Source of the DNA: Hyposmocoma kahamanoa
Lineage: Eukaryota; Arthropoda; Insecta; Lepidoptera; Cosmopterigidae
Assembly: GCF_003589595.1 (NCBI RefSeq)
Contig: NW_020654229.1
Span: 5,605,339-5,669,338 of the forward strand
DNA: 64,000 nucleotides
Direction of reading: 5' to 3'
The notes beneath the pieces were generated by a model, which did no database searches, was not told the origin of the DNA, and was given only the letters and a program-made list of their open reading frames with translations. This document shows, one piece after another, positions 10,316 through 20,944 of this stretch (position 1 is its first letter; each line of letters starts with the position of its first letter). Position numbers and translations under genes: made by a program.

Positions 10316-10643
10316 ATGTGTATAAATTACCTAATTTATAACGTACATAGCGTGTTGAACGCAGAGTGCATTTTGTTAAGCACACAATGAAATTTTAATT
10401 TAACTGTATCGATACTTCCAATAAACACAACATCTACTTTATTTTTGGCAATTTTCTGGTATTTTTGTAATTAGCCATATTTATTTACTAATATTATGCT
10501 CTCCGAATCTCGTGAAAAAAAAGAAACAAAAAACAAAACCCGAAAAAAAAAACAAAAAAAAAACGAATTTTTGTGAAAAAAAAACACCAGGTCAATAAAT
10601 TTAGTTTGCGTAGTCCATTGGAGGTATCGATATTGTTTATAAT
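10316..10643. other. A-rich spacer, nothing recognised
   Basis: The interval 10515-10600 is dominated by A-runs. No gene is supported. Confidence 0.4.
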
Positions 10644-10928
10644 CATTGACTTACAATTATATGGACGTCGGGTCCGCGCTAAAAAGTGACCGAACTTATA
10701 GGGCGTTAAAATCGTATACAGAGCGTCATTCACGCTTTAGTCTTCGTTTGTTCGACTGACAGCGAAGCAAGCAAAATTAGACAGTACTGCGATGACATTA
10801 CAATTTAAATTCAACGTTTTAGCTTTTTCATATTCCTTTACATGTCACTACGTTTAAATAGGTTGACTTGGGACATTTTTTCGTGGTTTTTGTATTAGAC
10901 CCGTCGTCCATTTATTTGTAAGTCAATG
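10644..10928. mobile_element. MITE H2, hAT-type, full-length copy
   Basis: It starts cattgacttacaattatatg and ends tttatttgtaagtcaatg. The flanks tttataat (10636-10643) and tttgtaat (10929-10936) differ at one base, so this target duplication has decayed slightly. The body is nearly identical to the copy at 50020-50308. Confidence 0.85.
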
Positions 10929-11019
10929 TTTGTAATGAATTTTTTTTATTACTTCACGTTGTTTTTGTGTTTACATTATTAAAACATCTTCAGGACTTGA
11001 CTGAATAAGTTTATTTAGT

Positions 11020-11250
11020 AGCAGAATAGAGCTCCTTGGGAAAGAGTTTGTCCAGGGAAGTACTGCTACTTTACCTATTCCTGCCGCCAAGCATTACTGC
11101 GGTCCGGTTTCGAAGAGTAAGAGTGGCATTGCCCCTTAGATCTTTGTGATTTAAAGCTATGAATAGCACTGCAACTGTTATGGACAGGCGGGTCGCTTAC
11201 CACCAGGCGCACGACTTGTTCGTCCCGTCATTTGGTATCATAAAAAGGGT
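11020..11250 (-). repeat. SINE-like repeat R2
   Basis: This antisense copy runs from gtagcagaatagagctcctt through tgccgccaagcattactgcg to cgtcccgtcatttggtatca. About 230 bp; non-coding. Confidence 0.65.
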
Positions 11251-11349
11251 CCATGTGCGGGCTTGCTTGCATTGGTAATAGTGCCCTGGCCGTATAAGCA
11301 AGAGGTTGATAGGGAGATGCGCTATATACAAAACATGTTATGTGATGTT

Positions 11350-11602
11350 ATACGTTCGACTGTATGTATGTTTTCCGATTTCTCCATCAATTGTGTATCG
11401 ATTTTGCAAATTCTTATTTTGTTTGAAAGAGTGCAATTTCGTGGTGATACCATTGTCACCAAGTCAAAATCTGAAGAGGGGAGCCCACGAAAGTCGAAGG
11501 AAATCCTCAAATTTTATAGGCATGTCTTTGGATTCACCAATTTCTCCGTCAATTGTGCACCGATTTTGAAAATACTTATTTTGTTTGAAAGGGTTATACA
11601 CT
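11350..11602 (+). repeat. Repeat R5 with an internal direct duplication
   Basis: Two units, gatttctccatcaattgtgt (starting about 11379) and aatttctccgtcaattgtgc (about 11540), are each followed by cgattttg..aaat.cttattttgtttgaaag. Unit spacing is about 163 bp. The word style resembles R1, so it may be a divergent relative. Confidence 0.5.
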
Positions 11603-11734
11603 GAAGGTGGTCACTGATGCTTTTCCGGGTTCGCTACGTCTATCACAAATTACTAATTATTTTCCGCAAATAATACTCAATATTCAGTATTTTATTAAAA
11701 GTAAAAGTCGACTTTTCATTTGACACAATATATA

Positions 11735-11803
11735 TACTTAACATCAGGTGGAGTGGAGTCATTTGCCTGTCAGGTATAATAAAAAAAAAAAAAAAAAAAA
11801 CAT
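11735..11803 (+). repeat. Non-LTR retrotransposon 3' end with poly(A)
   Basis: acttaacatcaggtggagtg, gtcatttgcctgtcaggtat and an A20-class tract match, in opposite orientation, the 3' end of the remnant at 23398-23805. Only the last 70 bases remain. 11804-12309 is AT-rich with nothing recognised. Confidence 0.65.
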
Positions 11804-12309
11804 GTAATCAACAAATCACCGTCACCGTGAAAACCAGAAAAAAAGTATAAAATGTACAAAGGAGTCCTAAATTATTGTCACTAAGAAGTCAGAACCATGG
11901 AAATCGAAAAAAGCCGATAAACAATCTTTTGAGACTGGTTTTTTTTTTCAATGAAGTTACAATTAACGTTCATTTGTTTGATTGTGCAATTCAAGTGAAT
12001 ACCGAATAAACTTCGCTTGCTGCGCTTTCCTCTAACACTTTTCTATGCGACTACTCAACGGAAAGCGATAACCACAGGTCAATAACATATTGGTCCAGTA
12101 TGTTTTACAAATAACCGTTAGTTCAATATTACTTAACGTTTTTTAACACATCGCAAAGCAGTGGTTCGGCTAGTGCTTAATATTATAAAAATTGCAACAC
12201 GGTCAAACTAAATTGTAATTTCACGACAATGACTTTCAATCGATCGATTTAGAGCAGAGCAACCGGTGCGGAGTCAATCGATTTTGTACCTGTCGTATAG
12301 ACCGATTAT

Positions 12310-13337
12310 AGGTATAACCAGGAATAGAGAGGAAATGTCATTTAATTTGTTTCAACAAGGTTTGAACACTGTTCTGCCGAACATTACGGTGACAACTGCG
12401 CTCCGATTGGCTAGCCCGAATTCGAAACATTTGACGGGTGTCGTCAATTGTTTCACTTCAATACGACCAGTTTAACTTGGGTTTTGATGTAAATGGTCAA
12501 AAATTGAAAAATTACGTATGTAAAGGAGGTTCTTTCTTCCGTTGGATGAGGTTACCAAAAAAGCCAAGTGAAACTCCTAATTGTTGTTTGTTTAGAAGAT
12601 TTTTATTTTCATCTTGTATGTCGCCAATACAATTTCACCCTATATGCGGAAGGCTCGGGCAGTTGTTCCCAGAGAAGGGACTCGACTCCTGGAAACCGTT
12701 CCGCGAGATGAGGTTTTTCACCCTATATGATGGGCAATAATCTTTTACCCTATATGAGCGTACGAAATATCAGAAGATCCGGTAGCAGTTCCCAAGAAGG
12801 GACTCAACTCCTGGTTGCCTTACTGAGCTTTCTGTATTCTCAGATTTCTATTCACATTAACAAAATTGTGTTCGAGTACTCACCACTCGAGGGAAAAATC
12901 TTAACACCGCGATTCAGAAATAAAAGCCAAATGGGTCAATGCCATCTACCGGATTCTTAGGGAACTAAAAGTGAATAATCTGGCTTAAGGCCATCTATTA
13001 CATAAAGTAGGTTTGTTACACGAATTTAATTTTTGATTACCAATGAAAGTGATTCCGTTTGTTTTGTAATTAGATGTTTTGCTGTTTTCGCCACACCACC
13101 GAACGGAATAGCCCCCCATTGTTATAGATCTTTACTACAATAAATACAGAATATTTTTGGAATATACGGAGGCGTACACACAGGTCAGTTGTTGACGCTG
13201 TACTATTTCAGCTTTCTAATTTGTGATTTCAGTGCAAGCGAGAGTTGATATTTAAAAGTGATATAAAGTCCATTTACCTGATGAGGTGCCGTGGATGGAT
13301 GGCCCTTATTTTGTCTCTATTTCTGGTCATATACTCG
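12310..13337. mobile_element. TIR element X, copy 2, with internal insertion
   Basis: The ends match X copy 1 (left tataaccaggaatagagagg, right tctatttctggtcatatact). The body is split by about 500 bp of foreign sequence at roughly 12523-13020. The right half repeats the X words cgcaca..gtcagttgttgacgc and gagagttgatatttaaaagt. Confidence 0.7.
12523..13020. repeat. Insertion inside X carrying a two-unit tandem repeat
   Basis: This segment is absent from the other X copies. It contains two related units: caccctatatgcggaaggct ... gggactcgactcctgg and taccctatatgagcgtacg ... gggactcaactcctgg, about 120 bp apart. Its start (aaaggaggttctttcttc) resembles the R1 5' word. It has short open frames but no motif. 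Confidence 0.45.
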
Positions 13338-13714
13338 ATAGTGAGACCCCAACAGCGCAGTAAAAGTTTTTTGTGCTCCTATACTTTAATTTGTCAATTA
13401 TAAAATCATAAACCATAATACAAAGACGCTCTCTTTAGTTCGGAATCAAAATTCTGTCGTCTATAGTACTCGACACTGAACTGAAATTTTTATATATTTT
13501 TTTACACGGAAACAGAGAACTATGAGTTTTAAAAATAGAACGTCGTATTTTTGCCAATTAAAATATAAAATATGGCGCTACTCAAACGCTCTACTGCTTC
13601 CTGATTGGTTAAATTGGCCTAAAGATCTTGCAACCGGGCCATTACACCTTTATTAAAAAAAAATTGGTTAAAATCGTAGAAGTTAAAATAAAGCGTTAAG
13701 CCGGATTCACATTT
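13338..13714. other. Nothing recognised
   Basis: AT-rich sequence without supported features on either strand. Confidence 0.4.
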
Positions 13715-14013
13715 TGACCCCTCCTACGTAAAGTGTCGTATGTCGGAATTGTCAAGTTTACAGGGGAGCGTTTTAAAGTTCTCCGTTTTATTCGGCAAAG
13801 CTCACATAGAGTGATCATTTAATGAATTATTGTAGATCGTCTAACCGATATCTAGGATTTTATAATACACTTTGTGAGTAACGAGTTTTTCCGAATAAAA
13901 CTCAGAAATGCTAAAGTCACGTGTTGTGCTTATTTCAGTGAATTCAGAACTTTAAAAGGTTCCCCTGTAAACTTGGCAATTTCGACATACGATACTTTAC
14001 GTAGGAAGGGTCG
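13715..14013. mobile_element. Long-TIR element T, copy 1
   Basis: The left arm begins gacccctcctacgtaaagtg then tcgtatgtcggaattg and continues through aagtttacaggggagcg. The right arm ends with its inverse (cttggcaatttcgacatacg, actttacgtaggaagggtc). The arms span about 80 bp each. A second copy is at 45673-45946, inside intron 1 of gene A. Target duplication is unresolved. Confidence 0.75.
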
Positions 14014-14085
14014 ATTTGTCTGACGTGTCGTGTCGTGATTGTATCGGTTTCATTTCAGACCCTAGGGTTTCTTAGACAGTCTATT

Positions 14086-14290
14086 AATTTTTTGGATAAA
14101 ATTTTGTACAAAGAAAGGGTACCGGGACCCATGGGCCAAGGGTTTCGACTCCTCTAAAGGCTCTAAATGGGTAGTCTGAGCCAAGATCCTGGTACTTATT
14201 AGTTTTTATTCTTTCCGCCAGCTTAGACCAGATGAGGCAAGTGTGTCGGCACTTGTGAAGTCCCACACCAGTGCCCGACCCATACCCTAA
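14086..14290 (-). pseudogene. Non-LTR retrotransposon ORF tail, antisense
   Basis: The minus strand reads KYQDLGSDYPFRAF then GVETLGPWVPVPFLCTKFYP, the same signature as at 6365 and 63195. The frame is open for about 60 codons but starts and ends within repeat. 14291-14590 shows nothing recognisable. Confidence 0.6.
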
Positions 14291-14595
14291 GGGATGATAG
14301 TCATTCAGTCCGAGCGTTTGATTTTATTGCAACATCCACAAATGTGTGCGTTGAACTCATTGAATTTTGTGAGTACGTAGGTGATTCTTCTCTATGGAGA
14401 AGCAGTAGGAGGAAATTACATTGTAAAGCCAGTAGTTGGTTTTTGTAACGTGTAAATTTATTATTGTTTTTAAAATAAAACACATGTTTATGATAGTTAC
14501 GAAATGTTTGATGACCATTAATAAAAAAAAGAGCTAATTTTGTGTAGTCTGTCAGGCTTTGTATATTTTTCGAATGAGCACATTTCCTATAATTT

Positions 14596-14626
14596 ATTTA
14601 TTTATTTATTTATTTAAGATTTACCA
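14596..14626. repeat. (TTTA)n microsatellite
   Basis: About seven tttat units precede an antisense-looking retrotransposon tail (taagatttaccaacgcttga). This is the usual microsatellite 3' tail of a non-LTR insertion. Confidence 0.6.
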
Positions 14627-14745
14627 ACGCTTGAGTACATTGTTACAATTATAAGAACTTATGCTAGCAAAAAAAAATAAATAAAATAATATGTCAGGTT
14701 TAGTTTATAATCCATTTCCACGCAGCCGATTAATTCCCGCCAAAA

Positions 14746-14840
14746 ACAATATAGGTACGGCTGCACAATTGTACAGCCGTACCTATATTGTAAAACCATG
14801 ACGTTTAACAATATACCTATATTGTTAAACATCATGGTTT
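14746..14840. repeat. Two adjacent hairpins sharing an ACCTATATTG word
   Basis: Hairpin 1 (14746-14791) pairs caatataggtacggctg with cagccgtacctatattg. Hairpin 2 (14793-14840) pairs aaaccatgacgtttaacaat plus ata with its inverse, with one mismatch and a 2-base loop. Both use the same aggt/acct boundary word, suggesting one foldback arose inside another. Confidence 0.8.
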
Positions 14841-14990
14841 TCCGGCAATTTTTATTTATTTATTCAAGATACTCAGAATACTTACTTTTCAATAAAACTC
14901 CTTTCAAACAACCCTTTAAAGGGTTTAGACGAAGTGGGAATGCATCGTTATTGTTACATTTTGTTACAACAGAAGTAATACTTTATATAT

Positions 14991-14992
<2 letters not shown>

Positions 14993-15029
<37 letters not shown>

Positions 15030-15385
15030 AAACTGTTTATTACACAAGCACAGATACGCATATAAACAAAACAACAGTGGAACAATAATAATAATAATAG
15101 TAATAACAGTTCAAAATTAATCTTTTAGACCCTCGGAAAAGCGAGAGTCTAAAATAAATAATGATATAATAACAATTACAAAAAAAAAACAAAAATTAAA
15201 TTAAAACAATTGCTGATGCAGTACCTAATTCACCGTCATGCGTGTCGCGACTGGTGCAATCGGGACTTGCTCAGCTTTAGCCACAAACAGCTTTTTTTTA
15301 AACCGTTTCGTGGCGCTGATTTTCAGCAAGTCCGGGGCGAGTGACCCACTGACAGCAATACAGAACTCAACAATAAATAAATAAA
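14993..15385 (-). repeat. Microsatellite-tailed repeat R6, copy 1
   Basis: A (gaaa)n tract at 14993-15030 leads into aaactgtttattacacaagc, acaacagtggaacaataata and then cgcgactggtgcaatcggga, tgctcagctttagccacaaa, aaaccgtttcgtggcgctga. The same order occurs at 53340-53532. Read on the minus strand this is a retroposed 3' end with a (ttct)n tail. Confidence 0.65.
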
Positions 15386-15554
15386 CAGATAAGAAAACCG
15401 ACTTAATAGGTAGTGTACATACAACTACATACAAATGAGAAATACTTATGATATGCAAATAACAGTATATCAATAAAATAAACTAAAATTCTAATATTTT
15501 TATACAAATTGGATAATATATGAAATGTATAGGTAATTATGTAAAGTGTCATAT

Positions 15555-16019
15555 CCACTCGATCGGAGGCTCGAGGCGAGGTGCGGGAGCGGGTGACTTT
15601 CGAACAGGCAGCAACCTGTTTGGTTGCGCATATATGTAGAGTTGAAGCTGCAGAGCCTTGAACACCGCCGTAGAGTTGTATGCTTATCGGTATTCTACAG
15701 GATATATCACGGAGAGTGTGCGATGGAATTGCATAATTTTAATTCCGCCTTCCCCTTTGTTGTGGATATTCCCAGAACTCACATGCAGCGTTTCGCTTCC
15801 ACATTTATATGGCGAGCGGCTAGGGAGTGGAATTCCCTGCCTGCGAAACTGCGGACTTGTTCTCTGAACGATGTAACTTGGACCTTTTCAAGGCGAGGGT
15901 GGATAGGCATTATTCAGGTGTGCATGCTCCATCGTCGACCTCATCGTCACTTTCCATCAGGTGAGATGGAGGTCAAATGCGCACTTATATTTTATAAAAT
16001 AAAAACGAAACTATTTTAA
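15555..16019 (+). pseudogene. Non-LTR retrotransposon ORF2 C terminus and 3' tail
   Basis: The plus frame reads LQSLEHRRRVVCLSVFYRI, YHGECAMELHNF, RTHMQRFASTFIWRAAREW and NSLPAKLRTCSLN, then leaves frame. This is the region following the reverse transcriptase in the Jockey/CR1-like elements common in insects (family knowledge). It ends with the tail words cgtcactttccatcaggtga and gatggaggtcaaatgc. A second, disrupted copy is at 25190-25760. Confidence 0.7.
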
Positions 16020-17639
16020 TTGCATTTCCTAACATTCAGTAACATATCTACATGGTTTGTCCAAAGCGGTACATTTTTAAATATCTTGGGGCAGTAGGAC
16101 ATGAAGCTTAAGAGCGGGACTCTCCTGCTCAAAATGGGACGTTTGGTCACGTTATTCATATAGCGAAAGGGAGTATTACTATTATATTCTGACATTAAAT
16201 TTTACGTGTAAACTACTAGTATTTATGTGGTCTGTGGTGTAAACTCTGTTACTGTCTACGAACATGTTATATTGTCGTCTTATTTTCTCAAACTCGTATC
16301 TTAAACACAAACTTACTGTAATGCAAAAAATGGATTGTGTACACAAATTTTGCAGTCTGATATCACATCACATTTCCTTTATATTCACACACTGGTTTTT
16401 ATATATTCTTAAAGTAATGTATCCAAATTAACATCCTTGATAAGAAATTTAAAATAAATAGACGAGATACGTGGTATTTAGATAGAGAGACTTTATAAGA
16501 TATGAGTTTGAGAAACTAAGGCGTCGATATTTTGTCCTTTTGGTACATTTTAATTTAAAAAACTTCTTTACCTTCATGGTTCAACCGTGCTGTATGTTAT
16601 TATTGGTCAAGTTTGTTTTGTATTGTATTTTGTAATTGTACAAAATGGTATGTCGTGACGATTTGTCACGGCTTTTTAAGTGTTAATACTTAGTCTCTTG
16701 TATTGGTTAAGTGTTTGTTGTATTTTAGATGCTGTGTAAGATTTTGGATATAGGTTCACAAACTTTTTGGCTTAGGCAACATGAAACAATTTTAACGCCT
16801 ACCGCCACAAAAAAAAATAATTAAAAACACGTATTTTTTATATTAACAACGCAAAATATCACAAGACATAACGACTCATCCGAAGAACAGAGTCCGATGT
16901 GATTATATAGCGAAAAGAGAATAAGTACGTTACGAAAACAATTTCGTTATTCAAACTAAGGGCTATGTAAAGGTGTTTTGATAATTTATATATCTTATTT
17001 CGTTTCGGAAATATAATATCGAACAACGATCTATCTGACATCCACAGCGAAGAAGAACGAACGAAATGCATTATGTCCAGAGAACAAGTAATCTTGCACA
17101 CACATCTTTGTTCTACGGATGAGTCGATAAATATACATTTGAATTATATAGATTATTCAGGGCCCCTGCTAATTTTATTTGCACCATTGGTCATTGTAAT
17201 TCCTTTGACACTCCACTGAGATCGTATTGCAATTATGATAAAATATGTTATTCTGCTAAAATCTAGTTACAATGGCAGATGAGACTCAATAGAGTGTCAG
17301 TGGAATGGCAGAAATGGTATTTATTCATTTAACCACTAACGATCGATGTTACCTTAGTAAAGCTACGGTAGAAATGACTCTGCATAGCTTAATTTTTATG
17401 TCGTTTAAAGAGAATATGAAATAAATATAATATTAGCAGACTACATCATCGAGGTGCCATCGATTCGCCATTAAAGAGCAAAATACCAAAAAATCGCAAT
17501 GGCAGTTGAATAGTAACTCGATGGCGAGGCACTGACTACTCGTAACTTTTTGCAGAATACCAAACGTACTAAATCCTGCCATTGACATTCTATCAGCACA
17601 CAATTGAGATGATTTAAAGTTAGTAGAATTGGACCTCTT
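16020..17639. other. Unique-looking AT-rich stretch, nothing recognised
   Basis: About 1.6 kb without an identifiable repeat, exon or RNA gene; one of the longest apparently single-copy stretches in the window. An unrecognised exon or regulatory region cannot be excluded. Confidence 0.4.
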
Positions 17640-17992
17640 AAGAAGGCTCAAGGTCAATGGAGAGAGCGATGTTCGGTATGTCCCTACGTGATAGAATCAG
17701 AAATGAGGAAATCCGTAGGAGAACTAAGGTAACCGACATAGCTCGAAGAATTGCTCAGCTGAAGTGGCAGTGGGCGGGGCACATAGCTAGGAGAACCGAT
17801 GGCCGTTGAGGCGGAAAGGTTCAACGCTCAGTGGGTAGGACCAGGTGGTCCGACGATCTGATAAAGGTCGCGGGAAGCCGATGGATGCGGGCAACGCAAG
17901 ACCGATGGTCGTGAATATCGTTGGGGGACGCCTATTTACAGCAGTGGGCGTCGTATGGGAGAATGATGATACAGCCCTACAGCCCACTGCAG
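17640..17992 (+). pseudogene. RTE-type retrotransposon ORF C-terminal remnant
   Basis: Plus-strand translation gives SLRDRIRNEEIRRRTK, VTDIARRIAQLKWQWAGHIA, RRTDGR, a stop, then RSVGRTRWSDDLIKVAGSRW and a degraded end. The RRIAxLKWQWAGHIAR motif typifies the C terminus of RTE-like non-LTR elements. At least two in-frame stops make it a pseudogene. Confidence 0.75.
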
Positions 17993-18309
17993 GGCGGGAA
18001 CCACTTTGGACAACTATGCTCTAGCCAAATTCGACTAACTGAATAAAAAAAATTAAATAATTTATTTGACAACACAATTGTGCGTGTAAGTACATAATGA
18101 ATATGAAATACAACGCCAGAAACACAACTTGTTGCAGCGCATGTCGCGTACAGAGAGAATTGGTTTTGATTCCTGCACTAGGCCAAGCGCTTTTGCGCTA
18201 GAAAACTAGAGAACTCGGATCCACTTCGAATGTCACTTGTGCACTAAGTCCGATATTCGAATCCAAGAAAAGACGAATATCGCTTGAACACCTAGAGATG
18301 AAATGCTGT

Positions 18310-18555
18310 CGTCCGCGAATCACAACTCGGCTAAGAGACAACATATTTTTTTGAGAATTATCTTAAAAAACCATAACCCAGTTAGAATATTGAAATCGAT
18401 TAATGGTAAGTTCCGATTAGTGGAACACGTTAACTATTTTTAACTGTTTTTAAAATAGAATATTCTGCTCTATCTTAAGATAAAAATAAAAACATTAAGT
18501 ATTTAAAGCGGATATTTGACTATTTCTCATTTAGCCGCGTTTTATTTAGTGGACG
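18310..18555. mobile_element. TIR element Y, copy 1
   Basis: The left end cgtccgcgaatcacaactcg then gctaagagac and the right end catttagccgcgttttattt then agtggacg are imperfect inverted repeats. The body contains aaaaccataacccagttaga and acacgttaactatttttaac. Other copies are at 20697, 31262 (antisense, partial) and 50645 (partial). 17993-18309 shows nothing recognised. Confidence 0.65.
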
Positions 18556-18904
18556 GCAGAATCCCTGTGACATTTCGGACCGCCATTTTGAGTTTTTTTT
18601 AATTACGAAAGATTTCGCAACTTTTAGTACTAACCTTAATACACTTGTTCAATTTTCAATGAGAGGTCGTACGTGGAGTTATACTACTTGTTTGCCGACA
18701 CGGCAAAGAAATAATTTTACGTTGTAATGGAAAGAATAATAAAAAGGAAGTTGATTATGGGCGTTTCTGTATGTATGTATTAAAATGTCCTCCATTTGAT
18801 GCCCATTTGATTATAGGCCGACGTGTCTAGGAACTTCATAACAAAACTTTGTTGGTGCGAAATATGTGAATATCATTGTAGTAGTCACAATGTTCAATAA
18901 ATTA

Positions 18905-19125
18905 CTTTTTTATATAAAAAAAAGGATCTCAAAGGTTCGTGGAATGTATTTACCAAGTTTTGTTGAAATCGGTTACCGGAAGTGCGCGAAATTAGAGGTG
19001 GAATATTTTCTTCAAATGGAAATGGGACCAATGAGGTACCCTTTTTCCAACAAAAGAAGAACCATAAAAATCAGTTCACAAATACCGGAGTAATAGTGTA
19101 ACATATACAGAAAAAAAACTGTCGA
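18905..19125 (-). repeat. R1 fragment, antisense
   Basis: It contains gaaatcggttaccggaagtg, ttagaggtggaatattttct, gggaccaatgaggtaccctt and aatcagttcacaaataccgg, the inverted order of R1. Confidence 0.65.
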
Positions 19126-19128
19126 ATT

Positions 19129-19560
19129 GAGAATAGAATAGAATAGAATAGAATCGTTTATTTCATGCTATCAATGTCACAATATTGCAATTCGAAATAC
19201 AATGTCAAGGGATAACTATGATCGTCAGTAATAAAATTATAATAATAATAATGAATATAAAATAAAGTAGTATAACTACTACTTGTCGAATAAAATTAAA
19301 TTAAAATTGTTTCATAAGAAACTCATCGACACTGTACAATTCAATATCCAATAAAAGGATTTTTAGTCGGGTACAAAACGTTTCATCGTTTCTAACACTT
19401 TTCAGGTCTGTGGGTAGATGTTCGTAGAATCGGGGACCTATTACCCGCGGATTTCTAGTTGCAAGTTCGGTACGGTGGGCAACGGATTTTAGTGTTCCCG
19501 CGTTTCGTAACGCTCGGCCTCCGCCCGTACGTCGCTCATAAGTAACCAACCTCCTCAGAA
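19129..19560 (-). pseudogene. Non-LTR retrotransposon 3' end, antisense
   Basis: A (gaata)n tail at 19129-19155 is followed, on the minus strand, by an open frame of 82 codons reading ELATRNPRVIGPRFYEHLP, TDLKSVRNDETFCTRL and LLLDIELYSVDEFL. It is related to the remnant at 27165-27668 (WLFDNLFYSVDEFM). The upstream reverse transcriptase is missing. 19561-19974 shows nothing recognised. Confidence 0.6.
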
Positions 19561-19974
19561 CCTCCTCAAAAATTATTGCAAGCTTAAAAACCTTTAAGTC
19601 CCTATTCTAACATGGTTTAAACATCCTCCTTAGACAGGAGACATGTGTCCAGCTGTGAGACGTATATTGGTATGATGTTGTTGTTATACTCAGAGTCTGA
19701 CTGACTCGAATAAATGTTATATTACAAAATTCAACTCAGGCGCATCGATAATGGATTATTCACGCAATTCGGCCGTCTTAACCATCAATCATTTGAATTA
19801 AACAATGCTACAGGCAGACTGCACGATTTTTTATAGGGTTTTGTATTTTTTTTTTGTAAATCGTGTTTTCATTTAATTTTGTTTTATTATTAGACTTCAA
19901 TGATATTACTTTTAAGGATGAGTGTCAACAGATTTTCTAAATTATTTATGTTTCACGGTTAAGCTTCACAGCAT

Positions 19975-20540
19975 ATCGAAGAGGTGGAATATTTTTTTAG
20001 AGGTGATGTTTTCTTGAAATTTAAAAGGGACCAATTATTAAAATCAGTTCACAAACGTGGAGTTATCGCGTTATATATATTCAATATAATCTCAATCTCA
20101 AATACTAAAACAACCGACCCCAAAAGTACGTGGAATTACGTCTATTCGCTAAGTTTTATTGTATTATCCTTAAATTCGCCATTATACAGCACTTGACACT
20201 GGAGATAATACAAATCGGTTCTCGCTACTCAAAGTATATTGAGAGAAAAACGCCTTGAATAGGAGAAATAGCAAAATCAACTATTAAAATAATTGCTCCT
20301 TAAGTAAAATTTAGGCGCTGCTTATAAAAATGAATCTTCATGCGTGAACTTAGAGGTGGATGATTTTCTTCAAAATGAAATGGGACCACTATGGAAGTAC
20401 CCTTTTTCCTACAAAAAAAGAATCATGAAAATCGGTTCACAAATACCGGAGTTATCGCGTAACACATTAAAAAAAAAACTTTCGAATTGAGAATCTCATT
20501 TTTTGAAGTCGGTTAAAAAATGCAGTCGAATTGAGCACTT
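19975..20540 (-). repeat. R1 antisense, near-complete, plus fragment
   Basis: It carries the inverse R1 order: agtacgtggaattacgtcta, cagcacttgacactggagat, agagaaaaacgccttgaata, gagcaattattttaat inverse, ggtggatgattttcttcaaa and gaaaatcggttcacaaatac. A short duplicate of the R1 start follows at 20590-20650. Confidence 0.65.
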
Positions 20541-20696
20541 CCTCCTTTATTTTTAAGTCGGTTAAAAATATTAGGCAATTTTGATGAAAACATTATGTTG
20601 CTTTCACCGACTTCAAAAAAGGAGGAGGTTCTATTATATAGTTCATTTTCCACCTCTATGGGTGGCAAACTAGTGGATGAATACGGTTTTCTGCCG

Positions 20697-20944
20697 TTCT
20701 CTCACTACAACGCGGTTAAGTGACAAAATATTTTTTTGCGATATCATAAAAAACCATAACCCAGTTTTAGAATATTGAAATTGTTTAATGTTATTTCAGC
20801 TATGCATCGTTAGGGTCAGTTCCGATAAGACGAACACGTTAACTAATTTTGACTGTTTTTAAAAGAGAGTTTTCGGCTCTATTTTTTGCTATTTAGAACG
20901 GTTATTTGACCATTTGTCACTTAACCGCGTTTTAGCTAGTGGAG
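20697..20944. mobile_element. TIR element Y, copy 2
   Basis: The left end cactacaacgcggttaagtg then acaaaat and the right end catttgtcacttaaccgcgt then tttagctagtgg are inverted repeats. The body aaaaaccataacccagtttt and gacgaacacgttaactaatt matches copy 1. Y sits between two R1 segments. Confidence 0.65.

Noticed and set aside
14993..15030. CRISPR-like or satellite array
   Set aside because: It is a simple (gaaa)n microsatellite forming the tail of repeat R6; there are no spacers.
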